Source: Aureimonas sp. AU4
GTDB taxonomy: Bacteria; Pseudomonadota; Alphaproteobacteria; Rhizobiales; Rhizobiaceae
Direction: 5' to 3'
DNA: 64,000 nucleotides
NCBI RefSeq assembly: GCF_001463765.1
Contig: NZ_BBWK01000025.1
Span: 1-64,000 of the forward strand
Shown: positions 1 to 8,794 of the stretch, in pieces
Layout: every line of letters begins with the position of its first letter
Numbering within the stretch: position 1 is the first letter of the stretch
Program-made: the position numbers and the translations under genes
Notes under the pieces: generated by a model
Told to the model about the DNA's origin: nothing
Databases searched by the model: none
The model's input: the letters and a program-made list of their open reading frames with translations, nothing else

Positions 1-772
1 CCCCCTGCCCCCGCGCATCCGCGAGGGGTTCCGCTTCGAGAACGTCGGCTTCCGCTATGCGGGCTCGGAGCGCTGGGCCGTGCGCGGCCTCGACGTCCAA
101 CTACCCGCCGGTGAGGTGGTCGCGCTGGTCGGCGAGAACGGCGCGGGCAAGACGACGCTGGTGAAGCTGCTCGCCCGGCTCTACGACCCGACCGAGGGGC
201 GCATCCTCCTCGACGGCACCGACCTGCGCGAGTTCGACCTTGCCGAGCTGCGCTCGCGCGTCGGCGTCATCTTCCAGGACTTCGTGCGCTACGACCTGTC
301 GGCGGGCGAGAACGTCGCGGTCGGGCGGATCGAGGCGCGCGGGGACGCGAACCGCATCCGCGAGGCAGCCGGGCGCAGCCTCGCCGACGAGGTGATCGAG
401 CGCCTGCCGGAGAAATACGACCAGACGCTGGGCCGCCTGTTCGCGGGCGGCGTCGAGCTGTCGGGTGGCGAATGGCAGAAGATCGCGATCGCCCGCGCCT
501 ACATGCGCGACGCCGAGGTGCTGATCCTCGACGAGCCGACGGCGGCCCTCGACGCGCGTGCCGAGTTCGCGGTCTTCGAGCGCTTCCGCGAGCTCAGCGC
601 CGGCCGCACGGCGGTGCTCATCTCGCACCGCTTCTCGTCGGTGCGCCGGGCCGACCGCATCCTGGTTCTCGCCGGTGGCCGCATCGAGGCGGAAGGAACG
701 CACGAGGCGCTGATGGCGGCTGGCGGACGCTATGCCGAGCTCTTCGAGCTGCAGGCCGCCGGCTACCGTTGA
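1..772 (+). CDS. ABC exporter ATP-binding domain (5' truncated)
   Basis: This is the C-terminal nucleotide-binding domain of an ABC transporter. The reading frame is open from base 2 with no start inside the window, so the gene begins upstream, probably with a transmembrane domain. The visible part shows a complete ATPase core: Walker A GENGAGKTT, Q-loop FQDFVRYD, signature LSGGEWQK, Walker B VLILDEPTAALD and the H-loop ISHR. The spacing and the 'YDPTEGRILLDGTDLREFD' segment fit the exporter subfamily (MsbA/lipid, peptide or bacteriocin export) better than importers. The substrate cannot be judged. The next gene converges on it with a 6-bp gap. Confidence 0.93.
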   Translation, partial: PLPPRIREGFRFENVGFRYAGSERWAVRGLDVQLPAGEVVALVGENGAGKTTLVKLLARLYDPTEGRILLDGTDLREFDLAELRSRVGVIFQDFVRYDLSAGENVAVGRIEARGDANRIREAAGRSLADEVIERLPEKYDQTLGRLFAGGVELSGGEWQKIAIARAYMRDAEVLILDEPTAALDARAEFAVFERFRELSAGRTAVLISHRFSSVRRADRILVLAGGRIEAEGTHEALMAAGGRYAELFELQAAGYR

Positions 773-778
773 GCCGCG

Positions 779-1663
779 CTAGCCGAGCGCCAGCACGGAG
801 CGGCGCAGTTGCTCGGTCAGCGCGAGGCGGTCGCTCGTCTGCCCGATCTCGTCCGGCGCGATCGGGCGGCCGACCGTGATGCGCAGCTGCCGGCCGCGCA
901 GGCGGCGGAACTCGCCCACCAAGAGCCCGAGACGCACGGTGGCCGAGACGCGGCTGGCGAGGTGGAAGAGCGGCCCGTTCTGCCCGGCGCAGTGAACGGG
1001 CAGGACGCCCGCGCGGCCCCCACGCACGAGCCCGGCGGCGAACGTCTTCCAGGGCAGGTCCTCGGCGCGCCCGAAGGGTCGGGGCGCTGTGGCGACCGCG
1101 CCGGCCGGAAACACGATCACGATCGTGCCCTCGGCGAGAAGCTCGGCGGCGCGCCGCTTGGTGGCAAGGTTCAGCGCCACCGCCTCGCGCGTTTCCTCGA
1201 ACGAGACCGGCAGGCCGTAGCGCGCCATCTCGGGGATCTGCATGAGGTCGTTGTGGAGAAGGATGCGCGCCGGCCGGCCGAGCCGCTCCGCGAGCGCCAG
1301 CATGGCCGCGCCGTCGCCGATGCCGAACGGATGGTTCGCGACCATCACGAGGCGCTCGGGCAGCTCGCCCGGCCGGAGCGGCCAGCTTCCGCCGATGTCG
1401 AGACCGATCCGCATCGTCTCCAGCATGAGGTGGAAGGGCTGCGGATGCCCCAGCGCCACGCGTTCGCGCCATTGCCGGTAGAGCCGCTCCAGCTCGCGCC
1501 GCCCCGACAGCATCTCCAGCGAGCGGATGAGGGCGCGTCGCGCGAGCGGGTCGGTCGGTCGCGCATAGCTGATCGCCGCCACCTCGTCGCGCGCTCGGTG
1601 AAGGCGCGGCAGGCGGATGCCGCGTCTCGAGCCCCGCTCCTGTCCCGCCCCGTCGATCCGCAT
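779..1663 (-). CDS. PlsC/hemolysin-type lysophospholipid acyltransferase
   Basis: A 294-residue protein of the glycerolipid acyltransferase superfamily, expected to transfer an acyl chain to a lyso-lipid at the inner membrane. Motif I is ANHPFGIGDG, with His and Asp separated by five residues as in hemolysin-like or ornithine-lipid members, not the four of classic PlsC. Motif III is FPAGAVAT in place of the usual FPEG. The chosen ATG at 1663 has a GGGGA ribosome-binding site just upstream; the open frame continues further but with shadow-like composition. Bases 1664-1797 probably hold its promoter. The substrate (lysophosphatidate or ornithine lipid precursor) is not resolved. Confidence 0.82.
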   Translation of the reverse strand: MRIDGAGQERGSRRGIRLPRLHRARDEVAAISYARPTDPLARRALIRSLEMLSGRRELERLYRQWRERVALGHPQPFHLMLETMRIGLDIGGSWPLRPGELPERLVMVANHPFGIGDGAAMLALAERLGRPARILLHNDLMQIPEMARYGLPVSFEETREAVALNLATKRRAAELLAEGTIVIVFPAGAVATAPRPFGRAEDLPWKTFAAGLVRGGRAGVLPVHCAGQNGPLFHLASRVSATVRLGLLVGEFRRLRGRQLRITVGRPIAPDEIGQTSDRLALTEQLRRSVLALG

Positions 1664-1797
1664 GCGCCGTCCCCTGCCGCCTGGCCGAAGCCAGAGGCAT
1701 AGCGCCTGCCCGTGACGGGGAGGCGACAGCGGCTGTGGAGCCTCCGCAGCCGGTGCGGGAGCGCTCCGGCGTCGCACGATGCGTCGATACGAATGGC

Positions 1798-2550
1798 CTA
1801 GAGGCCGAGAAGCCCGTGGCCGTCGGGGTCGTGGGCCGGAATGCCGTCGCCGCCGGAAAGGCGCAGCGCCGTGCGCTGGCCCGGCACGGACGCAAGGGCG
1901 CCGGGGGTTCGGTAGCACAGGAGTTCCAGATGCGGCGGCGCGCCACCCGGCGGCTGGAGCCCCGTCACCTCCACCGCGACGGCGGAGGGGTCGACGCCGG
2001 CCAGCCCGTCCATGCGGGCCTGCTCGGCACCGCGGTTCGTTTGTCGCGACAGGACTGTGAAGCCGAGCTGCCCGTAGAAGCGCAGGCTCTCGTCGGTGTC
2101 GCGCACCGAGACGGCGCTGTGGTCGATGCCCTGAAACAGGCCGGGCCGCTCGCGCCAGAGGTTCGGCACGTTCCCTGAAGGAAATCGGAGGAACTCCAGC
2201 GGGTGCCCATCGGGGTCGCGAAACTTGAAGGCGGTGGCGCAGCCGGACGCCTCGGGCAGGTGTTCGGGTCCGTTGAGCGAGATCGCCCGCCAACCGGGAA
2301 CCGCGCGCAGGCGCTCCATCGCCGCCGCCATGTCGAAGACGATGATCGCCATGTGCTGGAAGCCGACCGAGTTCGAGGGCGCCGAGGCGGGTGGCCCGCT
2401 GCCGCGCTTGAACTCGACGCGCTCTTGCCCGAGCCGCACCGCTCCCTCGCCGTCCGCCACGGCATCGAAGGCCGCGCGATAAAAGGCGGCGAGCCGGGCG
2501 GGGTCGCGCGCCTCGCGCACGATCGCGGCGATACGCAGCGCGCCGCTCAT
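1798..2550 (-). CDS. VOC-superfamily (glyoxalase/dioxygenase fold) protein, two modules
   Basis: A 250-residue protein with two successive vicinal-oxygen-chelate modules (about residues 5-125 and 130-250). Metal-ligand-like segments include GFQHMAIIVFD, FRDPDGHPLEFL, GIDHSAVSVRD and HLELLCY. The repeated 'DPDGH' signature is typical of glyoxalase, bleomycin-resistance or extradiol-dioxygenase relatives. Its ATG overlaps the stop of the upstream SMP-30 gene by 4 nt (ATGA), so it is the last gene of a four-gene operon with DoxX, cupin and SMP-30. The exact reaction is unknown; context suggests processing of an oxidised sugar or alcohol product. Confidence 0.85.
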   Translation of the reverse strand: MSGALRIAAIVREARDPARLAAFYRAAFDAVADGEGAVRLGQERVEFKRGSGPPASAPSNSVGFQHMAIIVFDMAAAMERLRAVPGWRAISLNGPEHLPEASGCATAFKFRDPDGHPLEFLRFPSGNVPNLWRERPGLFQGIDHSAVSVRDTDESLRFYGQLGFTVLSRQTNRGAEQARMDGLAGVDPSAVAVEVTGLQPPGGAPPHLELLCYRTPGALASVPGQRTALRLSGGDGIPAHDPDGHGLLGL

Positions 2551-3506
2551 GGCCAGCGCGCTCCGCGCGTGTTCAGGAACACGGCCATCAGCGTGTGGCT
2601 CGCGCCGATGAAGAGCCGATCGCGGTGCGGCCCGCCGCCGAAGGTGAGGTTCGAGACGGTGACGCCGAGGTGGATGCGCCCGAGAAGCCGGCCGTCGGGG
2701 CCGAGGCAATGGATGCCGTCGCCCGCGCTCGACCAGATGCGGCCCGCCTCGTCGACGGCCATCCCGTCCGTGTAGCCGGGCGAGACCTTGGCGAGGTCGC
2801 GCACGGCCCCGAGTGTGCGCCCGTCCGGCAAGACGGGCAGGACGCGAAGGACCTGCACGGGATCAGGACGGCTCTGGTCGCCCGTCTCGGCGACATAGAG
2901 GAGCGTCTCGTCGGGCGAGAAGGCGAGACCGTTCGGCCCCTGGAAGTCGAGGCTAACGGCCGAAAGGTCCCGCGTGTCGGGATTGAGCCGGTAGACCGTC
3001 GGCGGGAGCTCGGCCGCCTGCCGCTCGCCCTCGTAGTCGTTGGCAATGCCGTAGGGCGGGTCGGTGAACCAGATCGAGCCGTCACTCTTCACCACGACGT
3101 CGTTGGGCGAGTTGAGCCGGCGCCCCCGGAAATGCGTGGCGAGCGTGGTGAGCGAACCATCGTGCTCGACCCGAACCACCGCGCGATCGAGGTTGACGCA
3201 GGCGATGACGCGCCCCTCGCGGTCGCGCGCCTGTCCGTTGGCGTTGCCGGACGGCTCGCGCCAGACATGGAGGCCGCCGCGCTCGCTCCACGCCATGGTG
3301 CGCCCGCGCGGCAGGTCCTGGAACAGGAGCGTCGCCCAGTCCCCCATCCAGACCAGCCCCTCGATCCAGCGAAAGCCAGTCGCCAGCACCTCCACCGGCG
3401 CGTTCGAGAGCGTCAGCTGGTCGAACTCGGGCTCCACCGTCTCGAAGCGGAAGTCGGCGATGGGAAGCCCGGCATCCGGGACGCCGCCGGTCAGCGGAAA
3501 CGGCAC
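2547..3506 (-). CDS. SMP-30/gluconolactonase-family lactonase
   Basis: A six-bladed propeller of the SMP-30/gluconolaconase/LRE family, about 319 residues. Recognisable family segments are EGLVWMGDW near the N-terminus, LNSPNDVVVKSDGSIWFTDP in the middle, QGPNGLAFSPDE and YTDGMAVDEAGRIW; these carry the Glu, Asn and Asp metal ligands of the family. Members hydrolyse sugar lactones. No ATG gives a full-length protein; the GTG at 3506 has a GGACGA upstream and overlaps the cupin gene by 16 nt, so this start is a best guess. It overlaps the VOC gene by 4 nt at its 3' end. Confidence 0.85.
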   Translation of the reverse strand: MPFPLTGGVPDAGLPIADFRFETVEPEFDQLTLSNAPVEVLATGFRWIEGLVWMGDWATLLFQDLPRGRTMAWSERGGLHVWREPSGNANGQARDREGRVIACVNLDRAVVRVEHDGSLTTLATHFRGRRLNSPNDVVVKSDGSIWFTDPPYGIANDYEGERQAAELPPTVYRLNPDTRDLSAVSLDFQGPNGLAFSPDETLLYVAETGDQSRPDPVQVLRVLPVLPDGRTLGAVRDLAKVSPGYTDGMAVDEAGRIWSSAGDGIHCLGPDGRLLGRIHLGVTVSNLTFGGGPHRDRLFIGASHTLMAVFLNTRGARWP

Positions 3507-3940
3507 GGCGTCGTCCGGTCGCGCTGGGAGTCGAACTGCACGACCATGAGGACAGCCGGCTCGTCGCCCGCCGTGCCCGACATGTGCCCCTTGCGGCCGT
3601 CCTTCTCCCGCGTGCCCTGGTCCTCGCCGAACGAGATTTCGCCCGGCCCCATCTCGACCCGCGTACCGTCCATGGATTCCACCCACCAGCGGCCCGAAAG
3701 CGGGATGATCCATTGCGGCGCGGGGTTCTCGTGCCAGGCGCCCTCCCAGCCCGCCGGCTGCACCGTCACCATGACGGTCATCCCGTCGTGATGCTTTTCG
3801 CCCTGCCATTGCGGGGCGGCGGGCGGCTGCATGCTTTTCAGCTCGAACTCGGTCATCTCGCACTGGCGCTGCCGGCTGACGCCGTCCTCGTCGGTGTAGA
3901 GGTGCCAGTAGGATACGCGGGGCGGGGTCTCGTCGCTCAT
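3491..3940 (-). CDS. Cupin-domain protein
   Basis: A 149-residue single-domain cupin. The region from about residue 50 to 130 carries cupin motif 1-like HHDGMTVMVTVQPAGWEGAWHE and motif 2-like GPGEISFGED with a downstream HMSG. The charged N-terminus (YTDEDGVSRQRQCEMTEF) is conserved in cupins found beside sugar-oxidation genes. The start ATG at 3940 overlaps the stop of the DoxX gene (ATGA), and the 3' end overlaps the SMP-30 gene. It may be an isomerase, a dioxygenase or a sensor; no function can be assigned from sequence alone. Confidence 0.8.
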   Translation of the reverse strand: MSDETPPRVSYWHLYTDEDGVSRQRQCEMTEFELKSMQPPAAPQWQGEKHHDGMTVMVTVQPAGWEGAWHENPAPQWIIPLSGRWWVESMDGTRVEMGPGEISFGEDQGTREKDGRKGHMSGTAGDEPAVLMVVQFDSQRDRTTPCRFR

Positions 3941-4404
3941 GGCTGGGTCTCGGCAAGGCTGTAGGGATGGGTGGAGCCGAACGGGTCGGCGAAGAAGCGG
4001 TCGACGCTCGCCGCCGTCGTGCCGAAGGTGACGAGCAGGAAGCCGCCGGCCAGCGCGAAGTTCTTCAGGAAGTCCCAGAACAGGTCGCGGCCCTTGCTCG
4101 GACCGGTGAAGGCGAAGTCCCCTTGCGCCCAGAAGCGCTTCCACAGGACGGCGGTCGCCATGCAGTAGCCGGCCAGAACCAGGGCGGCCATGCGGTCGGC
4201 GACGCCCGTCAGGACGCCGAGCGACATGACGATCTCGACCGCGAGGCCGGCAAAGATGAGCGCTCTGGCGAGCGTGCGCGAGGGCGCGATCTCGCCCGCC
4301 TGGCCGACGGCCCCCCGGAAGTTCACGATCTTGTCCATCGCGCTGAAGGGCAGGAACAGGGCGACGAGGAGGAGCCGGATCCCGAAGGCGATGACGAGCG
4401 ACAT
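3937..4404 (-). CDS. DoxX-family integral membrane protein
   Basis: A 155-residue protein with about four hydrophobic helices (approximately residues 3-22, 45-65, 67-87 and 115-135), matching the DoxX/DoxD family. It contains the characteristic charged linker FSAMDKIVNFRGAVGQ after the first helix. DoxX proteins are often partners of redox enzymes that feed electrons to quinones. The chosen start is the ATG at 4404; an upstream in-frame extension lacks helix character. It is the first gene of the operon DoxX-cupin-SMP30-VOC and is divergent from the GMC oxidoreductase, so it could carry its electrons, though that is inference. Confidence 0.82.
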   Translation of the reverse strand: MSLVIAFGIRLLLVALFLPFSAMDKIVNFRGAVGQAGEIAPSRTLARALIFAGLAVEIVMSLGVLTGVADRMAALVLAGYCMATAVLWKRFWAQGDFAFTGPSKGRDLFWDFLKNFALAGGFLLVTFGTTAASVDRFFADPFGSTHPYSLAETQP

Positions 4405-4556
4405 GGGACCGGAACTCCGCTGGGTCTTGCCGCCGCTGAACGCCGCGCTTCCCCCTCGGTTGCACATGTGGACGAAACGTCATCACGCGTTCGGGAACGG
4501 CGCCCGAGCCCGATCGTTGCCCGGCTCACGTATTGGGACGCCTGAAGGGATGCGCC
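4405..4556. promoter_or_regulatory. Divergent promoter region between doxX and GMC oxidoreductase
   Basis: These 152 bp must drive both the leftward DoxX operon and the rightward GMC gene. The 8-bp palindrome CACATGTG lies near its middle, followed by an imperfect dyad around CGAAACG...CGCGTTCG. A GAAGGGA ribosome-binding site lies just before the GMC start. No -35/-10 pair is convincing by eye. The dyads are plausible regulator sites, but no regulator gene is adjacent. Confidence 0.4.
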
Positions 4557-6134
4557 ATGGATGACCGCTACGACGTCGTGATCGTGGGCGCGGGACCGGG
4601 CGGGGGCACGGTGGCCTGGCGTCTCGCGCAGACCGGCAAGCGCGTGCTCCTCGTCGAGCGCGGCGACTATCTCAAACGCGAGCGCCAGAACTGGGATACC
4701 GAGGAGGTCTTCGCCAAGGGCCGCTACCAGGCGCGGGAGACCTGGGTCTCGTCGAGCGGCGAGAGCTTCCGGCCGGGCCTGCACTACTTCGTCGGCGGCA
4801 ACTCCAAGGTCTACGGCGGGGTGCTGCTCCGCCTGCGGGAGGAGGACTTCGACGCGGTGCGCCACCCGGACGGCGTCGCGCCGGAATGGCCGGTGAAGTA
4901 CGACGAGTTCGAGCCCTACTACCAGGCGGCGGAAGAGCTCTTCGAGGTGCGCGGCCAACGCGGCGAGGACCCGACCGAGCCCCCCTCCCCCAAGCCCTAC
5001 AAGCACCCGGCGATCCGTCACGAGCCGCGCATCCAGAAGCTCGCCGACGACTGGGCGCGAGAGGGGCTTCACCCGTTCCACCTGCCGATGGGAGCCCTAC
5101 TCGACCAGGACGAGACGGGCGCGGCGACCCCGCACTCGCCGCTCCTGCGCTGCGATCCGTTCGACGGCTATCCCAGCCTCACCAACGGCAAGGCGGACGC
5201 GCAGGTGATCTGCGTCGACCCGGCTCTCGAGGCCCACCCGAACCTCACGCTTCTGAAGAACGCCTATGTCGAGCGTCTCGTGACCGACGCGGCGGGCACG
5301 AGCGTGGTGGGCGTCGAGACGGTGGTCGAGGGCCGCCGCCACACGATCCGGGGCGACATCGTGGTGGTGGCCTGCGGCGCGCTCTCCTCGGCGCTCCTGT
5401 TCCTGCGATCGGGCAGCGACCGGCATCCGGACGGGCTCGCCAACCGCTCGGGCCAGGTCGGGCGCAACTACATGCGCCACAACAACGCGACCGTTCTCGC
5501 CATCTCCAAGGAGCCGAACCCGACCGAGTTCCAGAAGACGCTCGGCCTCAACGACTTCTACCACCCCCACGCGAAGTCGCCGTTGAACCCGTTCGAATAT
5601 CCGCTCGGCCATATCCAGATGGTCGGCAAGTCAGACGGCATGCAGATCGAGGCGGAAGGGCTGGCGGGCTTCCTCCAGTGGCTGCCCGAGAAGCCGTTCG
5701 AGTGGATCGCGCGGCACTCGATCGACTTCTGGCTGACCTCGGAGGACCTGCCCAAACCCGAGAACCGCATCTTCTACCGCGACAACCGGGTCCATCTCGA
5801 CCTGACGCAGACCAACATGGACGGGCAGCGCGCCTTGCGCGAGATGCTGCGCGGGATCTGCGACAAGGCCGCGATCCACCCGCACCTGATGGACCGCACG
5901 CTGTATCTGGGCAAGGACACGCCGATCGGCGGCACGGCGCACCAGGCCGGCACGCTGCGCTTCGGCCCCGACCCCGCGCGCGACGTCCTCGACCTCGACT
6001 GCCGCGCACACGGGATCGACAACCTCTATGTCACCGATGCCAGCTTCTTCCCCTCGATCGGCGCGGTGAACCCGACGCTCACCATCATCGCCAACGCGCT
6101 GCGCGTGGCGGACCGCATCGCCAGGCGCCTTTGA
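4557..6134 (+). CDS. GMC-family FAD-dependent oxidoreductase
   Basis: A 525-residue flavoprotein of the glucose-methanol-choline family, oxidising an alcohol or sugar hydroxyl with FAD. The N-terminal dinucleotide fold is VVIVGAGPGGGTVA (GxGxxG at residues 11-16). A second FAD contact region is YFVGGNSKVYGG. The C-terminal catalytic pair is present: His462 in GTAHQAGT and Asn505 in GAVNPTLTI, with DASFFPSIG before it. The ATG at 4557 is preferred to an upstream start because GAAGGGA precedes it. No signal peptide is seen, so it is probably cytoplasmic. The divergent SMP-30 gene suggests the product could be a lactone. Confidence 0.92.
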   Translation: MDDRYDVVIVGAGPGGGTVAWRLAQTGKRVLLVERGDYLKRERQNWDTEEVFAKGRYQARETWVSSSGESFRPGLHYFVGGNSKVYGGVLLRLREEDFDAVRHPDGVAPEWPVKYDEFEPYYQAAEELFEVRGQRGEDPTEPPSPKPYKHPAIRHEPRIQKLADDWAREGLHPFHLPMGALLDQDETGAATPHSPLLRCDPFDGYPSLTNGKADAQVICVDPALEAHPNLTLLKNAYVERLVTDAAGTSVVGVETVVEGRRHTIRGDIVVVACGALSSALLFLRSGSDRHPDGLANRSGQVGRNYMRHNNATVLAISKEPNPTEFQKTLGLNDFYHPHAKSPLNPFEYPLGHIQMVGKSDGMQIEAEGLAGFLQWLPEKPFEWIARHSIDFWLTSEDLPKPENRIFYRDNRVHLDLTQTNMDGQRALREMLRGICDKAAIHPHLMDRTLYLGKDTPIGGTAHQAGTLRFGPDPARDVLDLDCRAHGIDNLYVTDASFFPSIGAVNPTLTIIANALRVADRIARRL

Positions 6135-6161
6135 GGCAGGATCCGTGCTAGAGGGCGCCCC

Positions 6162-6974
<813 letters not shown>

Positions 6975-6978
6975 TCCG

Positions 6979-7206
6979 TCAGACGATGAACAGCGCCACG
7001 AGGGCCGACCACATCAGCGACGACAGGCCGAGGCCGATCAGCAGGCCCTTGGCGGGACGCAGGCCCTCGTTGGCCGCGGCGACGCCTTGTGCGGAACGGC
7101 TCCAGGTCGCGCGGCCGGCGGGAGCAAGCGACATGGTGGTCATGTGCGACATGGGCGAGACGAGTCCCCTGAAGGCGGCGCGGACGAGCGTGTCCGAACG
7201 AGACAT
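6979..7206 (-). CDS. Small protein with one C-terminal membrane helix
   Basis: A 75-residue protein of unknown function. The N-terminal half is polar and methionine-rich (SPMSHMTTMSLAP), and residues 54-75 form a clear hydrophobic helix ending in the C-terminal LVALFIV, so it is probably a tail-anchored inner-membrane protein. The ATG at 7206 is preceded by the inverted repeat at 7229-7244. It converges on cysQ with a 4-bp gap and is divergent from the gene at 7419. It matches no family I can name. Confidence 0.6.
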   Translation of the reverse strand: MSRSDTLVRAAFRGLVSPMSHMTTMSLAPAGRATWSRSAQGVAAANEGLRPAKGLLIGLGLSSLMWSALVALFIV

Positions 7207-7228
7207 GGGCGATCCTAGCCGACGAGTC

Positions 7229-7331
7229 CTTGCGCTATCGCAAGCAAAACTCCTGCAATTTGAGCCAAAGACGCGGTAAGAAGCCGGGCGGGAGGGCCGG
7301 CTTCTCGCCACCGACCTGCCCCCGCGGCAGG
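7229..7331. repeat. Cluster of three perfect inverted repeats between divergent small genes
   Basis: Three perfect hairpins occur within 103 bp: CTTGCG/CGCAAG at 7229-7244 (4-nt loop), AGAAGCCGG/CCGGCTTCT at 7279-7305 (9-nt loop) and CCTGCC/GGCAGG at 7315-7331 (5-nt loop). Read on the minus strand, the loop of the middle hairpin is CCCTCCCGC, which resembles an anti-Shine-Dalgarno sequence. A small non-coding RNA or operator sites are both possible. No U-tract follows any stem, so these are not classic terminators. Confidence 0.45.
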
Positions 7332-7418
7332 CTCGCGCCAGTTGGTCGTGACACGTTCGAAACCGTCGCATCCCGTTCGACACGCCTCAAACCCGTCAAC
7401 CATGGTTGGTCCCGTTCC

Positions 7419-7766
7419 ATGCAGCTTCAGCGAATCTGGACCGATGCGCAGGCCGAGATCCGGTTCTGGCAGTTGATGCGCTCGATCGAGGAGGCGCGCG
7501 TCTCGCAAGGTGGATTCTGGTCGCGCCTGACGGGGGCTCCCCGGCGCGCGGCTCGGCGCAGCGAAGCGTTGCAGCGCGAGGCCGACGCGCTGGTGGAACG
7601 CTTCACGCTGGCGGCAAGCGCCGCCCCGGAGGCACCGCGCCCCGTGCCCGACGAGGTCGAGCGCCTGGCGCGCATCCATTCGGCGATCCGCGTCGCGGCG
7701 ACGCTCGCCAACGACGCGTCGCCGGCTCCCGTGCGCCATCGCACCCGGACCGGCCAGGGTGTCTGA
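7419..7766 (+). CDS. Hypothetical helical protein
   Basis: A 115-residue, soluble, mainly alpha-helical protein with no motif I recognise. Notable segments are IWTDAQAEIRFWQLMRSIEE at the N-terminus and a basic patch (PRRAARRSEALQREADAL) in the middle; the C-terminus is basic and probably disordered. The ATG at 7419 is taken because the upstream in-frame sequence runs through the hairpin cluster and looks non-coding. The YkgJ-type gene follows after 30 bp and may be in the same transcript. Confidence 0.6.
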   Translation: MQLQRIWTDAQAEIRFWQLMRSIEEARVSQGGFWSRLTGAPRRAARRSEALQREADALVERFTLAASAAPEAPRPVPDEVERLARIHSAIRVAATLANDASPAPVRHRTRTGQGV

Positions 7767-7796
7767 TCCCGCCGGGTCGCGGCGGGCCGACAAGCC

Positions 7797-8102
7797 ATGA
7801 TCGTCCCTTTTTCGAGCTCGCCCTCCTACGACTGCCAGCTGTGCGGCGCCTGCTGCTCGACCTCGCGCGAGTGGCCGCGCTTCTCCCTGGAAAGCGACGA
7901 GGAGATCGAGCGCATTCCCGAACCCTTGCGCGAGGCCGGCGGCATGCGCTGCGAGGGCGAGCGCTGCCTTGCCCTGTCGGGCGTCGTCGGCGAAGCCACG
8001 CGCTGCACGGTCTATGCGCTGCGCCCCCTCGTCTGCCGCGACTGCGAGCCGGGCGATCCGGAATGTCTCGAGGCCCGGCGAACGTTCGGCCTTCCGGTGT
8101 GA
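7797..8102 (+). CDS. YkgJ-family cysteine cluster protein
   Basis: A 101-residue protein with the YkgJ/zinc- or iron-binding cysteine cluster: CQLCGACC (Cys13, 16, 19 and 20), then CEGERCLAL and TRCTVYALRPLVCRDC. Such proteins bind a metal through about eight cysteines; their role is unknown, although some relatives are linked to protein modification. The domain fills the whole protein. Start ATG at 7797 has no strong ribosome-binding site. It lies among unrelated small genes, so context gives no help. Confidence 0.85.
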   Translation: MIVPFSSSPSYDCQLCGACCSTSREWPRFSLESDEEIERIPEPLREAGGMRCEGERCLALSGVVGEATRCTVYALRPLVCRDCEPGDPECLEARRTFGLPV

Positions 8103-8181
8103 GAAGAATGCCCCTGCCTGTCTTGGCAGCGTCATTCACTCGTGATTAACTTTTCCTCATCGCGAACCGGGAGACGCCGTC

Positions 8182-8445
8182 ATGTTCGTCGTGAGGATCG
8201 AGACCGAAGAGGTCCGCAAGTTCCGTGCCTTCCGTCGCCTGCGCGACGCCTTCGCCTATGCCCGACGCTCGGACGACGAGACGCAGGACAAGGGTGCCAG
8301 CGTCTTCGACGTCGCCGACACGGACGACGCCGAAATCGCCGTGATGGCGGTTCGCGACGGACTGGGCGCACCGCTCGCCGCGCGCGAGCCCGACACCGCC
8401 GTCATGCTCGCATCGATGGGACTCGGCACCGGACTTCGCATCTAA
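8182..8445 (+). CDS. Hypothetical acidic small protein
   Basis: An 87-residue protein with no recognised domain. The N-terminal half alternates charged and aromatic residues (KFRAFRRLRDAFAYARRSDD), and the C-terminal half is acidic then hydrophobic (DTDDAEIAVMAV ... VMLASMGLG). The start ATG at 8182 is preceded by GGGAG. Codon use matches the neighbours, which supports a real gene. It is separated from flanking genes by about 80 and 137 bp, so it is probably monocistronic. Confidence 0.6.
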   Translation: MFVVRIETEEVRKFRAFRRLRDAFAYARRSDDETQDKGASVFDVADTDDAEIAVMAVRDGLGAPLAAREPDTAVMLASMGLGTGLRI

Positions 8446-8526
8446 GGCCCGGAAAGCCTGGCGCGGTTAACAAAGCCTGACCGCGAGCCATGAGTTTCGT
8501 GCATGGCGACCATGACCGATGCTGCA

Positions 8527-8555
8527 TTGCAGCAGAAGCGGACGGTTCATAGATT
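8527..8555 (+). promoter_or_regulatory. Candidate sigma-70-type promoter for the DUF3563-like gene
   Basis: TTGCAG (8527-8532) and TAGATT (8550-8555) are separated by exactly 17 bp. Transcription would begin near 8562, about 20 nt before the ATG at 8583, with AAGGAAC as ribosome-binding site in between. A small hairpin (TGCTGC/GCAGCA) overlaps the -35 box. Found by eye only. Confidence 0.45.
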
Positions 8556-8582
8556 GGGTTCAGCCAAGAAGGAACCGAACCC

Positions 8583-8741
8583 ATGACCATCACCAGCCGC
8601 CTGCGCCAGGCCTTCCGCACCGTCTCCTCCGAGGATCGCGCCAACCGCTACCTCAACGAGGCGACCTCGCTCGTTGACCTGGAGCGTCGCCAGCGCGAGA
8701 TCGACCGCGGCCTCTTCGTTCGCCGCAACTACCCGTTCTAA
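8583..8741 (+). CDS. DUF3563-like small protein (52 aa)
   Basis: A 52-residue protein from ATG 8583 to TAA 8741. The strong ribosome-binding site AAGGAAC lies 7 nt before the start. The core RYLNEATSLVDLERRQREID contains the conserved DLE motif of the DUF3563 family of very small, highly charged bacterial proteins that are common in rhizobia. The C-terminal RGLFVRRNYPF is basic. The family has no known function. It has its own candidate promoter and is probably not part of the lut operon, which starts 93 bp downstream. Confidence 0.7.
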   Translation: MTITSRLRQAFRTVSSEDRANRYLNEATSLVDLERRQREIDRGLFVRRNYPF

Positions 8742-8794
8742 GCGCCGCCCCGGCCGCCCCGGCCGCGCCCCGCGCGGCCATCGGCGCTTGCGCC

